Shown here: piece by piece, positions 29,999-38,667 of the stretch
Numbering within the stretch: position 1 is the stretch's first letter
Layout of the letters: each line of letters opens with the position of its first letter
Virus record (IMG/VR): IMGVR_UViG_3300049491_000792
Coordinates: 1 to 48,873 of that record
From: a virus
DNA: 48,873 bases
Reading direction: 5' to 3' (one strand)
Translations under genes and position numbers: made by a program
The notes under the pieces: model-generated
Told to the model about the DNA's origin: nothing
What the model saw: only the letters and a program-made list of their open reading frames with translations
The model's database searches: none

Positions 29999-30266
29999 CG
30001 ACGGGCGCTACCCAGCAGACCACATAGCGGGGATACCCGCATTCCAAACTGTCGATGACCGGTGGCCACACAGCACCAGGCTTCGATTGATGCGCCGTCG
30101 CCGGCGCGAGAGACTCAGGCATGTTTCACATGAAACGCAGAATTGCCTGTGGATAACTTGTGGTACATTCCGCGCCACGTTGAGCGGTAACCTTACGCTC
30201 GCGGCGGGATCGGCCAAGCGCAGTCCGGTCAGGTAACAGTTCCGCCGCGGCCGCTTGAACCAGAAT
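29999..30266 (+). promoter_or_regulatory. Convergence zone with parS-like site and DnaA box
   Basis: No credible gene lies here. TGTTTCACATGAAACG at 30122-30137 differs at two positions from the chromosomal parS consensus TGTTTCACGTGAAACA. TGTGGATAA at 30148-30156 is the exact complement of the DnaA box TTATCCACA. TTGCCT (30144-30149) and TACATT (30164-30169), 14 bases apart, form a weak promoter-like pair. A transcript from there to the terminator would be about 120 bases and untranslated. Confidence 0.5.
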
Positions 30267-30297
30267 CGCCCCGGGGCTGCACCCCCGGGGCGTTTCT
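30267..30297 (+). terminator. Strong hairpin terminator
   Basis: CGCCCCGGGG (30267-30276) and CCCCGGGGCG (30283-30292) form a perfect 10-bp stem with a 6-base loop, followed by TTTCT. It would stop rightward transcription before the convergent late genes. Confidence 0.85.
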
Positions 30298-30307
30298 CCT
30301 TCTGGCC

Positions 30308-30499
30308 CTATGTGCCTGGAAGGCAGATCGTGTGGTCGAGTTGCATGTTCAGGATTCTCGGCTTGTCCGATGGCTGGACGATAAACGTCACCTCCATCAT
30401 CCGCGAACCTTGGCACTCGTAGTCGATGACCACGGCGCCTGGAGCATCGGCCTCCGCTGCGGTAGCGGCCAGAACCAAGGCGGCAAGAACGTTCTTCAT
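30308..30499 (-). CDS. Small exported protein (63 aa)
   Basis: ATG 30499 overlaps the Rz stop as ATGA. MKNVLAALVLAATAAEADA is a signal-peptide-like start; the mature part has two cysteines that could form a disulphide (YECQGSRMM ... HTICLPGT). Last gene of the leftward late operon. A lysis-related or superinfection-related envelope protein is possible. Confidence 0.55.
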   Translation of the reverse strand: MKNVLAALVLAATAAEADAPGAVVIDYECQGSRMMEVTFIVQPSDKPRILNMQLDHTICLPGT

Positions 30500-31026
30500 G
30501 GCGAACCTCCATCTGGTGTCAGGGCGTCGTACGATCCTTCGCAGCCGAGGCCGCGGACGCGGGCGGTGTCAGCGTGTCGAGCAATTCCTTCCGCAGCCTC
30601 GTCAAGCCTTCGCTGCACGAGAGCCGACAGATCTCCGGGATCTCCTCCCCCTGCGGCTGCCTGGCTTGCGCCGGAAGCTTGGGGATCGGCGCCGCAACGC
30701 TCGGCCTGGACAGCGGCGAGTCGTGCGCGCAGCTGGCGGCCAGAATCGAGCAGAGCACCATGAGCACGACTGAGGCGCTCGAGTTCCTTGGCTTGTGCAT
30801 CCAGCACCTCCTGTTGAGCGGTCACGCGGCGCGCGCCCTCCACGGCCGCTGACGCGATGTCGGCGGCCCGGGCAGCCGCGGCGTGCACCTTCGCGGTCTC
30901 GAAATCGGCGCGTACGGACTTTGCCTTGTGGCCATTCCAGAGCGCCAAGGCGGTCAGGCCGGCAATGACCCACGCCAACACTGGAATGCGGCCGAGCAGG
31001 CCCAGTACACCGGACAGCGCGCCCAT
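30496..31026 (-). CDS. Rz-like inner-membrane spanin
   Basis: ATG 31026 overlaps the lysozyme stop (TGATG); a GTG three codons earlier is less likely. An N-terminal membrane helix (PVLAWVIAGLTALALWNGH) is followed by a long periplasmic coiled coil (RADFETAKVHAAAARAADIA ... AQAKELERLS). This is the layout of Rz i-spanins, which join with an outer-membrane lipoprotein to fuse the membranes at lysis. The nested Rz1 gene confirms it. Confidence 0.8.
   Translation of the reverse strand: MGALSGVLGLLGRIPVLAWVIAGLTALALWNGHKAKSVRADFETAKVHAAAARAADIASAAVEGARRVTAQQEVLDAQAKELERLSRAHGALLDSGRQLRARLAAVQAERCGADPQASGASQAAAGGGDPGDLSALVQRRLDEAAEGIARHADTARVRGLGCEGSYDALTPDGGSP
30519..30800 (-). CDS. Rz1-like outer-membrane spanin lipoprotein, nested in Rz
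   Basis: A 93-residue frame entirely inside the Rz-like gene, in another frame. The signal sequence VVLMVLCSILAASC has the lipobox-type end LAASC, then a proline-rich segment (PSVAAPIPKLPAQARQPQ), the standard o-spanin composition. Nested rz/rz1 architecture is typical of lambda-like phages. Confidence 0.75.
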   Translation of the reverse strand: MHKPRNSSASVVLMVLCSILAASCAHDSPLSRPSVAAPIPKLPAQARQPQGEEIPEICRLSCSEGLTRLRKELLDTLTPPASAASAAKDRTTP

Positions 31027-31862
31027 CACGCCCACCCCTCGCGCCGTTGTCGATCTCGGTACCGCATCACGGCGATGCCGCCGACGATCAGCACCAGCGC
31101 CAGCAGCGTGCCTGGCGGGATGCCAACGGCATCGGCAACCTGGTGCACGACGTCCTTCACTGCACCGAGCAGGCTCTTCACGGCACCGAGCAAACCGGTG
31201 GTCTCCGTCACCTCATCGGAGATCGACGTCGCCGCAGTCAACACGCCGGCGCTGGCGGTCCCGGCGCCGATCTGCGCGATCGGGCTCTTCGCAATGCTGG
31301 ACTCCCCGGCGACAGCCTGCGGCATCCGTTCGTGCTCGGCGCCTTCCGGCGGCCGCAGGTACATCGCAGCTTCGGCGGCGCGGCGCGAAACGAGTCCGGG
31401 TAGCACCTCGAGCACGCCGGTCATTCTGTTGCGCGCTTTGTTGAACAGTTGGAAGGCCCTGGCCGCGCCGTCGAGGTCGCCGGCGTTGTGCAGGCGACGA
31501 ACCGTCGACCAGTAGAACCCGGCCTTCGGCTTGTCGCTGCGCAGACCGATGTTGTAGGCCAGACTTGTGCATGCGCCGAGTTGATTCTCGTTCGGCTGCA
31601 GGTCGAGCATGGCCTCGACCTTCTTCGCGTAGATCACCACCTGCTGGTAGAACCTGGCGTCAGCCTGGTCCTCGGTCCACCGCATGCCGGGCACGATGCC
31701 GTCGGTCTCTCCCCAGCCGATCGTCCAGACCTTGGCCGGGCACAGGTAGGAGACCAAGCGGCACCCCTCGCGGCGACCCATGTCCTCCACGATCTCCCAA
31801 GGGATCGGCCAGCGGTACGCGCGGGCCTTCAGCCGTTGGATGTGTCGGTCGATGTCTGCCAT
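31026..31862 (-). CDS. Endolysin: lysozyme with C-terminal membrane helix
   Basis: A 278-residue protein. The N-terminal domain of about 165 residues is a GH24-like lysozyme: EGCRLVSYLCPAKVWTIGWG gives the catalytic Glu and the TIGWGET signature; the position of the T4 lysozyme Asp is Cys, as in many R-type phage enzymes. After a linker, GTLLALVLIVGGIAVMRYR forms a C-terminal membrane helix with basic end. That anchor is unusual; most lysozymes of this type are soluble or have an N-terminal SAR helix. It cleaves peptidoglycan at lysis. Confidence 0.8.
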   Translation of the reverse strand: MADIDRHIQRLKARAYRWPIPWEIVEDMGRREGCRLVSYLCPAKVWTIGWGETDGIVPGMRWTEDQADARFYQQVVIYAKKVEAMLDLQPNENQLGACTSLAYNIGLRSDKPKAGFYWSTVRRLHNAGDLDGAARAFQLFNKARNRMTGVLEVLPGLVSRRAAEAAMYLRPPEGAEHERMPQAVAGESSIAKSPIAQIGAGTASAGVLTAATSISDEVTETTGLLGAVKSLLGAVKDVVHQVADAVGIPPGTLLALVLIVGGIAVMRYRDRQRREGWA

Positions 31863-31865
31863 GGA

Positions 31866-32114
31866 TCACCTCTTACAGGTTGCCCTCAGGAACTCGTCGG
31901 CGGCGCGGATCTCGTCGCCGGTCATCTCGCGCCTCAGGCCGACGGCGTAGCGGAGCTCGCAGCAGTGCACCTCTGGCGTGTAGTCGATGAACTCCACCGC
32001 CTGGCCAAGCAGAATGGGCGCGACTTTCAGAGGCACGACGAAGCCGTGTAGTTTGGCAATGCCGCCACCTCTCCCATCCCAGTGCAATCGTGTGAAGTAG
32101 AAGAGATGGCTCAT
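31866..32114 (-). CDS. Hypothetical late protein (82 aa)
   Basis: MSHLFYFTRLHWDGRGGGIA, ATG 32114. Beta-rich start, HCCELRYAVGLRREMTGDE near the end. Lies between holin-like and lysozyme genes. No family recognised. Confidence 0.5.
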   Translation of the reverse strand: MSHLFYFTRLHWDGRGGGIAKLHGFVVPLKVAPILLGQAVEFIDYTPEVHCCELRYAVGLRREMTGDEIRAADEFLRATCKR

Positions 32115-32139
32115 GAGCGCCCGCCGGCGCGGTCGAGGC

Positions 32140-32376
32140 TCATTGCTGATCGTCTCCTGGTTGTGTTGGCTCGCACTCCGAACGTGGGCGACGCCGGCGG
32201 CACCACTTCCACACGTAGTCGACGACGATCACGATCGAAACGATCGTCGCGGCGATGGCGGAAACGTCGGACCACGACGTGATGCCTGCAGCTGCGAACC
32301 ACTTCGCGATGCCGGTGACACCCCATGTGCCTCCGATCTTCAGCACCACGGTACGTGCTTCGTGTTGTTCTGTCAT
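32140..32376 (-). CDS. Holin-like membrane protein (78 aa)
   Basis: ATG 32376 (MTEQHEARTVVLKIGGTWGV) is chosen over an upstream ATG because it gives the usual holin length. One clear membrane helix (ISAIAATIVSIVIVVDYVWK-like) with a very basic tail (WKWCRRRRPR) and a possible weaker one before it. Position upstream of the endolysin supports a holin, which makes the inner-membrane lesions that start lysis. Confidence 0.6.
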   Translation of the reverse strand: MTEQHEARTVVLKIGGTWGVTGIAKWFAAAGITSWSDVSAIAATIVSIVIVVDYVWKWCRRRRPRSECEPTQPGDDQQ

Positions 32377-32411
32377 GGCGATTTGATGTTGTAGTTGAGT
32401 CTTGGCCAGGA

Positions 32412-33071
32412 TCACACGTCAGCGGTCACTCGGACCACATTCGTGCCGTCGCACTCGACGATGGCGCGCTTGCCGTCTGCGACTGTGATGCCCGTACCGG
32501 CAGAGGTTTTCACGCGCACGCCGAATCCGCCACTGGTGTTCGCGAAGACGATGTAGTTGCGCACCACTGTCGGCACGATGACATCGCGCAGCGCGGTCAG
32601 GGCGCCGGTGAGTTCCATCGACTCGCACATCGCTTGCTCGTAGGTCAACGTCTTGTTGGCGTCGGCCATCGCGAGCGTGAAGCGCCCGTAGAGGAATCGG
32701 TTCACGTGGTGCGGGTCGCGGTGGTCTTCGTAGCTCGTGATCGAGTCGGAACTGGTCACAACCTTGAAGATGGCGAGCTTGTCGGGATCGAACGCGCTGC
32801 CGACCTGCGAGACCGCCAGTGCTCTATCGACGCTGACGTAGCGTGTCGCACTGCTGGTGATCGAGACTGTGCCATTCGCCTTGGCCACTGCGGTCGCAGA
32901 AACGTAGTAGCGCGGCACGCCGTAGAAGCCCCAGGAAAGACCGTTCGTCGTGGACGCGCGACGACCGAATGAGGCCGCGACACTCAAGGCGTCGCCCAAC
33001 TCGTTGACCCTCGCCTCCTGATTCGACTGTGATGCGCTCAGTTGATCGAGATTGGTCGTGCTGTCGCTCAT
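32412..33071 (-). CDS. Tail fibre / tail-tip accessory protein
   Basis: A 219-residue protein directly after the tail-tip gene (4-base overlap). A short helical start (TTNLDQLSASQSNQEARVNE) leads into an all-beta region, with GVPRYYVSATAVAKANGTVS and the C-terminal VVRNYIVFANTSGGFGVRVK ... GKRAIVECDGTNVVRVTADV. This C-terminal type is common in phage tail appendages. Likely host-recognition or fibre-tip component. Confidence 0.65.
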   Translation of the reverse strand: MSDSTTNLDQLSASQSNQEARVNELGDALSVAASFGRRASTTNGLSWGFYGVPRYYVSATAVAKANGTVSITSSATRYVSVDRALAVSQVGSAFDPDKLAIFKVVTSSDSITSYEDHRDPHHVNRFLYGRFTLAMADANKTLTYEQAMCESMELTGALTALRDVIVPTVVRNYIVFANTSGGFGVRVKTSAGTGITVADGKRAIVECDGTNVVRVTADV

Positions 33072-36000
33072 ACCGCACCTTGCAAGTAGTAGCCGCGGCC
33101 GACGGCCTGGCTGATCTGATAGACCCGAACGTAGATGGTCGATTGCACGGATCCGAAGTCCTCAAGTTGATCGGCCGCGGAGTAAGTGGCGGCCGGCGTC
33201 GAGAGATTTCCGATGGTCCGCGCCACTACGGAATATGTGCTGTCCGTGAAGATGTCCACCTCGTAGGCCTCGCTCACTTCACCGAGCGGTACGTTGCCAT
33301 TTGAGAAGTTCGTCGCCAACCGCGTGCGACGGCTCCACGTCAATGCGAGATTGTTCGACCCCGGAGTCGGGTCGACGATCTCGGCCGATGGAGGCGTGAA
33401 GTTCGATGTGTGCAGGATCTCGCCGCTTCGGATCTCGAAGTCATCGATCGTGCCATTCATGTGTGCGGTGCCGCCATTGCTGCGGCCGATGTTGAGCAGG
33501 AACCCGGGCTCGGCCGACGATGGGGCATCCCCACTCTTCGTCAGTGCGCCGGCAGACACCCCGTCGATGTAGGCGACGAAGTTGTTCGATGCCAGCGAGT
33601 GATCGAACGTGATCTCGAGATGGTGATAGGCGCCGTCGTTGGGGATGCTCGACCCGGTCAGCGTGCCGTTGATGATGTAGCTTGACGAGACGGCGCGATA
33701 GATCTGCACGAAGATCTGTCGGCTCGTGTCGATCGCCAAGTAGATCCCGGCGTTCGAAGTCGTGCCTGCGGCAGTGTCGATGATCGCCTGCGCTGACGCG
33801 AAGCTGGCGGCCTTGAACCAGAGTTGCAGGGTCCACTTCGTGCCGTCATGGAGAAACTTCCAATCGGCCGCGGCACCGACCGACAGATAGTCTCCTGTGC
33901 CGTCGAGGACGATCGCTGCACTGCCGAACTTCGGGGACGACGTGCTCAGTTGGGCATTGCCGAAGCCGGTCACAGTCTTCGAGAGTCCAGAAGAATCGGT
34001 GAAGGTCGTGGAACCGTTCGTGCCGTTACCGTGCAGTAGAAGCACCGTCGAGTCAGCAGCTTGATGCGAGGCGCGCAGATCGACTGGCGAGAACGGCTTC
34101 AGACAGATGCACTCGCAGACCTGCTCGACAGCATTCGCTGTCGAGAGTTGCCTGCCGAGCGTTACCCCCTTGAAATACCGTGTAGCTCCGATCTCTGGAG
34201 TTTCGAGGCTGAGGCGACGCATGCCCGCGGTCTGCAGGAGGACGAACCGCTCGTTGATCGCGTGATCTGCGCGCGCCCACTCGGTCCCGCGGCGACCACG
34301 CAGCAGCCCTGTGAGCTTGTAGACGCCGGTGCTGATCAGCGCCGCGTTCTTGAACTGGAGAATCTCGTCGCCGATCAGGCACGCGTTGGCCTCTGCATCG
34401 AGCACTTCGGCATGAGTCGCGCTCGACAGAGTTCCGCTCACGACGTTGACGGTCACCGAGTTGGCCTCGTCGAACACATTCCCGCCACTCCATGTGCCAA
34501 GCACCGTCGTGGTGAGACCCATGATGGCCTGTTCTCCGACCGTGAGCACCTGCTCGTAGGTCACGTCATCAAGGCTCTTGAACACTGCTGCGCCCGGGTA
34601 CGGCGACCGCGTTCCCTTCGCCGCCACATACAGCCCGGGCCCATCGTGCTCATCCATCAGTAGCGCGATGTCGAGCACATTGAACATCGTGTCTGACAGC
34701 CCAGGCACTGTGATGCTCGGAGAGTAGTCGTTGCTCGTGATTCCCGCGCCGGTCAGGACGGACGCATCGTCGAGCACCGCTTCGAAGGCGAGCACGCCCG
34801 AGGCCTTGGTCAACTCGGTAAGGCGCAACCGGAATGCGGATCCATCGGCACCTGTCACGACCACGACGTCTGTTGGTTCGAGCCGCGAGTAGTGCTCGAG
34901 CATGGGCAACTTCGTCGCCAGCAGTGCGACCTGCTGGTCCAGCTGCATAGCGTCAGCGATACCCTTTGCCTCCGATGCCGTGAACCCCATAGCGAGGTCT
35001 ACAGTGGCGGCGCTGGCCTGGCTGACGACCAGGCGATCGCTTTGCTGTGTGTCGTTGTTGTAGTCGACATCAACGTTCCGATACGTCAGCGCCACCGCGG
35101 CCGGCAACTCCAGTTCGTTGCGCGGGTGGATCTCGAATGGTTCTCGGCTTCCGTTCGGGTCCGTGCTTGCACCGAGGTCTTCGTACGGGATCGCGGCGAC
35201 TGAACTGCCGCCACGCAGGCGGAAGTACAGTTTGTCGCTGAGCACACACTCGAAGAAGTACGCCGCCGCCAACTGCTCAAGAATGGGTCGCGTGCCGGTG
35301 ACCTGCGCGATCGCCATCGCACGCACTGGCTTGGTCACGCTCGCCAGCTGAGTCAAGTCGAACTGGCTTGCAGCCAGACCGGCCCGTAGGCACAGGGCCT
35401 CCACAACGTCCTCCAAAGTCTCTTCCTGAATGGTGACGACTTGGATTCCGCGTGGCAGCGGCAACGGCGACGGAGGCACAGTAAACGGATCCGGGTAGCG
35501 ATGGTACGAACTGATCCGAATGTCGTCGATCGAGACAAAGTAAATTTGGCTCGAAGCGTAGGCAAGGACCTCGAGTTCGCCTCCGGCGTGGCTGGCGGAA
35601 GCCCCGTACACGTAGGAGTGCGCCGGGTTGCCGTTGATGTAGACGGTCACTGTCGCGTTCGTGCCGCCGGTGCACGACAGCGCCAAATGAAAGATCGTGC
35701 TACCGATGCTGAAGAGTTGGCCGCCGGTGGATGTCGAGATGATCTGCAGAAACGCCAGACCTTCGTCCATGCTCGCAAAGACCTGGATGCCCGCAACCTC
35801 GACGCTTCCCCATGTGAAGAGATTCACCGCATCGCCACTCTCTGGAAGGACCGAGGCGTCGACTTGCATCTCGATAGCCCACGCGCCGCCGGCAGTATTG
35901 GAGACCGTAGCGGTGAGGCCGCGATCGGGTCCTGCAGGATTCGGCCCGACGCATTGGAGTTGATCAGAAGTCGCTCCAGCGTTTGAACCGAGTGTCGTTT

Positions 36001-36712
36001 CGTGCTGGTAGATCGACTCGTCTTGGGTGCTGTTGTCCCTGAAGCACGCCTGGAACAGGACCTCACTCTGCTCGTTGGACGTGCCCTTCGAAATCACCTC
36101 TATCGTGAGATTGGGAATCTGGCCTGACCCACCGAGTTTCAGCGACTTGATGAAGACTGTGCCGCTGCCACGATAGGCGGGCGCGTTGCCGCTGCCAACC
36201 GCCTCTTCGTAGTCCGGATCCGGCAGCTGGTCCTCGTCTCCGACGTAAACACTGATACGCTGCCAGCGCTCGGTTTCGGCGCTGGCGCGCCGCGTATCAG
36301 CATCGGCGGTGCTCAGCGGGTTGTAGACCAACTTACCGTTGTCCCAGATCCGCCCAATGCCAGCGATCGGGTTGTCGCTCACCTTCAGGAGCATGTCGAC
36401 CTCATAGGTGTAGGTCGTGTACTCGGCGCCGCCGCCCTTGCCCTGTTCGGTGGTTGTCGCGATCTCGCGGCGTTCGCTGGCCCAGATCACCTGCGGTGCG
36501 AGTCGAGGATGCCCTTTGACCCATGGGATGGGCTGCCCGTATTCGGTGCCCATGATCCGCAGATCATTGAGCCGCGGTCCCTGCGACTTCTGCGTAGGAG
36601 CGAACGCGGCCCCAACGACACCGCCGATCGCCCATCCCCACTGCGCACCGGTGGGGCCGCCGATGAACCATCCGACTACTGCGCCGGCGGCGGAGACGGC
36701 AAGCTGCCCCAC
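33068..36712 (-). CDS. Tail tip / baseplate hub protein with LamG-like domain
   Basis: A 1214-residue protein. The N-terminus has a Gly-rich hydrophobic stretch (AVVGWFIGGPTGAQWGWAIG), then DLRIMGTEYGQPIPWVKGHP and KGGGAEYTTYTYEVDMLLKV, which match the GTA/lambda-J-like phage tail-tip family. Around 930-1140 a concanavalin/LamG-type domain is inserted (LLLHGNGTNGSTTFTDSSG, FDHSLASNNFVAYIDGVSAG), a likely carbohydrate binder. It closes the tail tube and contacts the host surface. Gene order with DUF2460, DUF2163 and the peptidase is the usual one. Confidence 0.8.
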   Translation of the reverse strand: MGQLAVSAAGAVVGWFIGGPTGAQWGWAIGGVVGAAFAPTQKSQGPRLNDLRIMGTEYGQPIPWVKGHPRLAPQVIWASERREIATTTEQGKGGGAEYTTYTYEVDMLLKVSDNPIAGIGRIWDNGKLVYNPLSTADADTRRASAETERWQRISVYVGDEDQLPDPDYEEAVGSGNAPAYRGSGTVFIKSLKLGGSGQIPNLTIEVISKGTSNEQSEVLFQACFRDNSTQDESIYQHETTLGSNAGATSDQLQCVGPNPAGPDRGLTATVSNTAGGAWAIEMQVDASVLPESGDAVNLFTWGSVEVAGIQVFASMDEGLAFLQIISTSTGGQLFSIGSTIFHLALSCTGGTNATVTVYINGNPAHSYVYGASASHAGGELEVLAYASSQIYFVSIDDIRISSYHRYPDPFTVPPSPLPLPRGIQVVTIQEETLEDVVEALCLRAGLAASQFDLTQLASVTKPVRAMAIAQVTGTRPILEQLAAAYFFECVLSDKLYFRLRGGSSVAAIPYEDLGASTDPNGSREPFEIHPRNELELPAAVALTYRNVDVDYNNDTQQSDRLVVSQASAATVDLAMGFTASEAKGIADAMQLDQQVALLATKLPMLEHYSRLEPTDVVVVTGADGSAFRLRLTELTKASGVLAFEAVLDDASVLTGAGITSNDYSPSITVPGLSDTMFNVLDIALLMDEHDGPGLYVAAKGTRSPYPGAAVFKSLDDVTYEQVLTVGEQAIMGLTTTVLGTWSGGNVFDEANSVTVNVVSGTLSSATHAEVLDAEANACLIGDEILQFKNAALISTGVYKLTGLLRGRRGTEWARADHAINERFVLLQTAGMRRLSLETPEIGATRYFKGVTLGRQLSTANAVEQVCECICLKPFSPVDLRASHQAADSTVLLLHGNGTNGSTTFTDSSGLSKTVTGFGNAQLSTSSPKFGSAAIVLDGTGDYLSVGAAADWKFLHDGTKWTLQLWFKAASFASAQAIIDTAAGTTSNAGIYLAIDTSRQIFVQIYRAVSSSYIINGTLTGSSIPNDGAYHHLEITFDHSLASNNFVAYIDGVSAGALTKSGDAPSSAEPGFLLNIGRSNGGTAHMNGTIDDFEIRSGEILHTSNFTPPSAEIVDPTPGSNNLALTWSRRTRLATNFSNGNVPLGEVSEAYEVDIFTDSTYSVVARTIGNLSTPAATYSAADQLEDFGSVQSTIYVRVYQISQAVGRGYYLQGAV

Positions 36713-36713
36713 G

Positions 36714-37160
36714 TCAGGTCACCCCGGGCAGCGCGTAGGCCGCGACGAACCGCATCGAATTGCTGAACATCAGACGTTGCTCGACGACCCGGCCGCCGCG
36801 ACTCACGTTGCTAGCCGAATGGATGATCGAGAGCACACCGTTGCCATGCCAGTAGTCGCCCAGCACGCCAACGTGTTGGGGATCAGCGTCGAAGCTCACG
36901 ACCAGGACGTCACCTGGCCGCAGGGCAGCACGTTCGATGCGCTGCATGTGGGCATCGCAGAATGCAAGAAGGCTCTTCCCGTCCGGTTGGCGCGGATAGG
37001 CCGTCACATCGAAGTCCGGTGCGACTAGGCCGAGCTCGCGCGCGATGCCGATCACCAATCCGGCGCAGTCCACGCCGACACCCTTGAGCCTGGCCTGGTG
37101 ATGGAACGGCGTGTCGATCCAGCCGCGAGCCGCGGCCACGACTTCAGAGCGACTCGTCAT
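36714..37160 (-). CDS. NlpC/P60-type tail peptidase
   Basis: A 148-residue protein; ATG 37160 (MTSRSEVVAAARGWIDTPFH) overlaps the previous stop as ATGA. Catalytic Cys in GVDCAGLVIG and a likely His in PQHVGVLGDYWH, as in the NlpC/P60 phage cell-wall peptidases found next to tail-tip genes. It would open the peptidoglycan locally during DNA entry. Confidence 0.8.
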   Translation of the reverse strand: MTSRSEVVAAARGWIDTPFHHQARLKGVGVDCAGLVIGIARELGLVAPDFDVTAYPRQPDGKSLLAFCDAHMQRIERAALRPGDVLVVSFDADPQHVGVLGDYWHGNGVLSIIHSASNVSRGGRVVEQRLMFSNSMRFVAAYALPGVT

Positions 37161-38029
37161 ACGTCCACCACCACGGATTCGGTCAAGGCATCGATTGTCG
37201 GCCGGTGTGGCTCGCCTTGGAAGTTGAGCACGTTGTTGAACTTCGTCTTGCAGTCTTCGTCGAGCCGCTTCAGGCACCCCGTGACCACGCTGAACTCGTC
37301 GCCGACTTGCACCTCTTGCAGCATCGGGAGTACCAACGTGAAGACGCTTGACGCGAAGGTCTTCACGCGTGTGCGCAAGCCGATGTTCAGGCCGCTCGTC
37401 CATGTGAGGACACCTTCGTTGAAGAATGTCGATGCCTGAGCCTTCGTGCTGTCGGTGAAGACCTGATTCGATGTCACTGAGGTGACGGATCCGCTGAAGG
37501 TGTGATCGGCCACGTCGAGGCGGCACAGAGTGCTCGGCCCGGCCGGCGCCGGAAAGTCGGCGAAATGCGCGCGGCATAGCTTTGTGCTGACGTTTCCGAC
37601 AGGCTGCTGCAGATACTGTTGCAGCCCGCGCAGTTCGATGACCAGCGTGTCGCGCCGGATGAAATATTCGCCGAAGGTGCCAGCGATGAGCGGGTTGACG
37701 CCATCCGATGGGGACGCCCAGTTGTACTCGAAAAGCAGAAACGCGCTGCTGTTCCAGCGGCCCGACAGCAGATCAACCTGCGTGAACACGGTCTCGTCGT
37801 GCAACGTCGTCAATTCGAGGTTGTCGACGGCGAAGCCCGCCGTGAGCCTCAGACTCGTGAGGTCTAGTCCCGGATTTGCTCGGTAGAGCACCGCGGAGAT
37901 CGTCTCGTCGGTGTCGGCGCTGGTGAATCCGTAGATCTCACCGTCCGGACGAGTCACCTTCATGGCGGTCGCGACGGTCGTCGCCGGAAGCGCGTAGTGG
38001 TTCGCCAGCGCGGTCGGGATCGTCTTCAT
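37157..38029 (-). CDS. DUF2163-type tail protein
   Basis: A 290-residue protein from ATG 38029 (MKTIPTALANHYALPATTVA), overlapping the previous stop. It carries AMKVTRPDGEIYGFTSADTD, FAVDNLELTTL and GEYFIRRDTLVIELRGLQQY...; the cysteine-containing KLCRAHFADFPAPAG and GCLKRLDEDCKTKFNNVLNF match the DUF2163/phage BR0599 family of distal tail proteins. Order DUF2460-DUF2163-peptidase-tip is conserved. Confidence 0.8.
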   Translation of the reverse strand: MKTIPTALANHYALPATTVATAMKVTRPDGEIYGFTSADTDETISAVLYRANPGLDLTSLRLTAGFAVDNLELTTLHDETVFTQVDLLSGRWNSSAFLLFEYNWASPSDGVNPLIAGTFGEYFIRRDTLVIELRGLQQYLQQPVGNVSTKLCRAHFADFPAPAGPSTLCRLDVADHTFSGSVTSVTSNQVFTDSTKAQASTFFNEGVLTWTSGLNIGLRTRVKTFASSVFTLVLPMLQEVQVGDEFSVVTGCLKRLDEDCKTKFNNVLNFQGEPHRPTIDALTESVVVDV

Positions 38030-38664
38030 CCTGCGGGGTCCTCGACAATGCTGATCCCTTCCCAACGAATGAACTGGGTGCCATCAGGGCGGCGACCGAC
38101 GAGCTCGGCACTCTTCGCGTCGAAGTCGAAGCGACACGGCACGTCGAACTCGCATGTGGCTTCGAGCACCGATGCACCGGGTCCTGTTCCGAAGGTCACC
38201 ACGCCGGTGTCGGCGTTGACGGTGTACTGCCCGGCGCCGCCACCCTGCGTCAGAAGCACGGCGTCCTTCCAGACACTCACGGTCCCGCTCACCAGGCGCG
38301 TCAGCGGCCTTACCTCCTCGAACGTCGGCTCGTCCTGGCCGTAGACCTTGCTGATGCGAAAGGTCGTCGACGTCAGCTGCACCAGTCTGCTATCCGCCCG
38401 GGCGAGCGTGTAGTCCATCCAGTCTTTCACGCGGAACGCGTGCAGGCGTCCGCGGGCCTTGCGGAAGAAGGCATCGGCTCGAGCGTGGTCCTCCGCAGTC
38501 TTCACGCCGTGGCTGACGTCGTAGCTGTGCAATGCGCGCGACCGGCCGGCGTTGTTTCGCTTCTCGCGACCGCTCGGCAGATAGGCGACGGTCGTGTTGA
38601 AGTTCGGCCCGCCGACGAGGCCGCGACTGATGCGGTCGGGGAAGCGTTCTGCAAGGAAGCCCAT
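38026..38664 (-). CDS. DUF2460-type distal tail protein
   Basis: A 212-residue protein with SRGLVGGPNFNTTVAYLPSG, SRALHSYDVSHGVK and FFRKARGRLHAFRVKDWMDY, the core signature of DUF2460. Such proteins form the distal tail ring between tube and tip in GTA-like and related siphophages. Confidence 0.85.
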   Translation of the reverse strand: MGFLAERFPDRISRGLVGGPNFNTTVAYLPSGREKRNNAGRSRALHSYDVSHGVKTAEDHARADAFFRKARGRLHAFRVKDWMDYTLARADSRLVQLTSTTFRISKVYGQDEPTFEEVRPLTRLVSGTVSVWKDAVLLTQGGGAGQYTVNADTGVVTFGTGPGASVLEATCEFDVPCRFDFDAKSAELVGRRPDGTQFIRWEGISIVEDPAG

Positions 38665-38667
38665 CGG

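Noticed and set aside
30000-30040. GGGGATACCCGCATTCC as a tenth copy of the left-module motif
   Set aside because: Only the GCATTC end matches; spacing and the CACCCC part do not, and there is no gene behind it.
30170-30266. tRNA gene in the convergence zone
   Set aside because: No cloverleaf, anticodon arm or T-loop consensus could be fitted.
32412-33930. Diversity-generating retroelement near the fibre genes
   Set aside because: No reverse transcriptase and no template/variable repeat pair was found.
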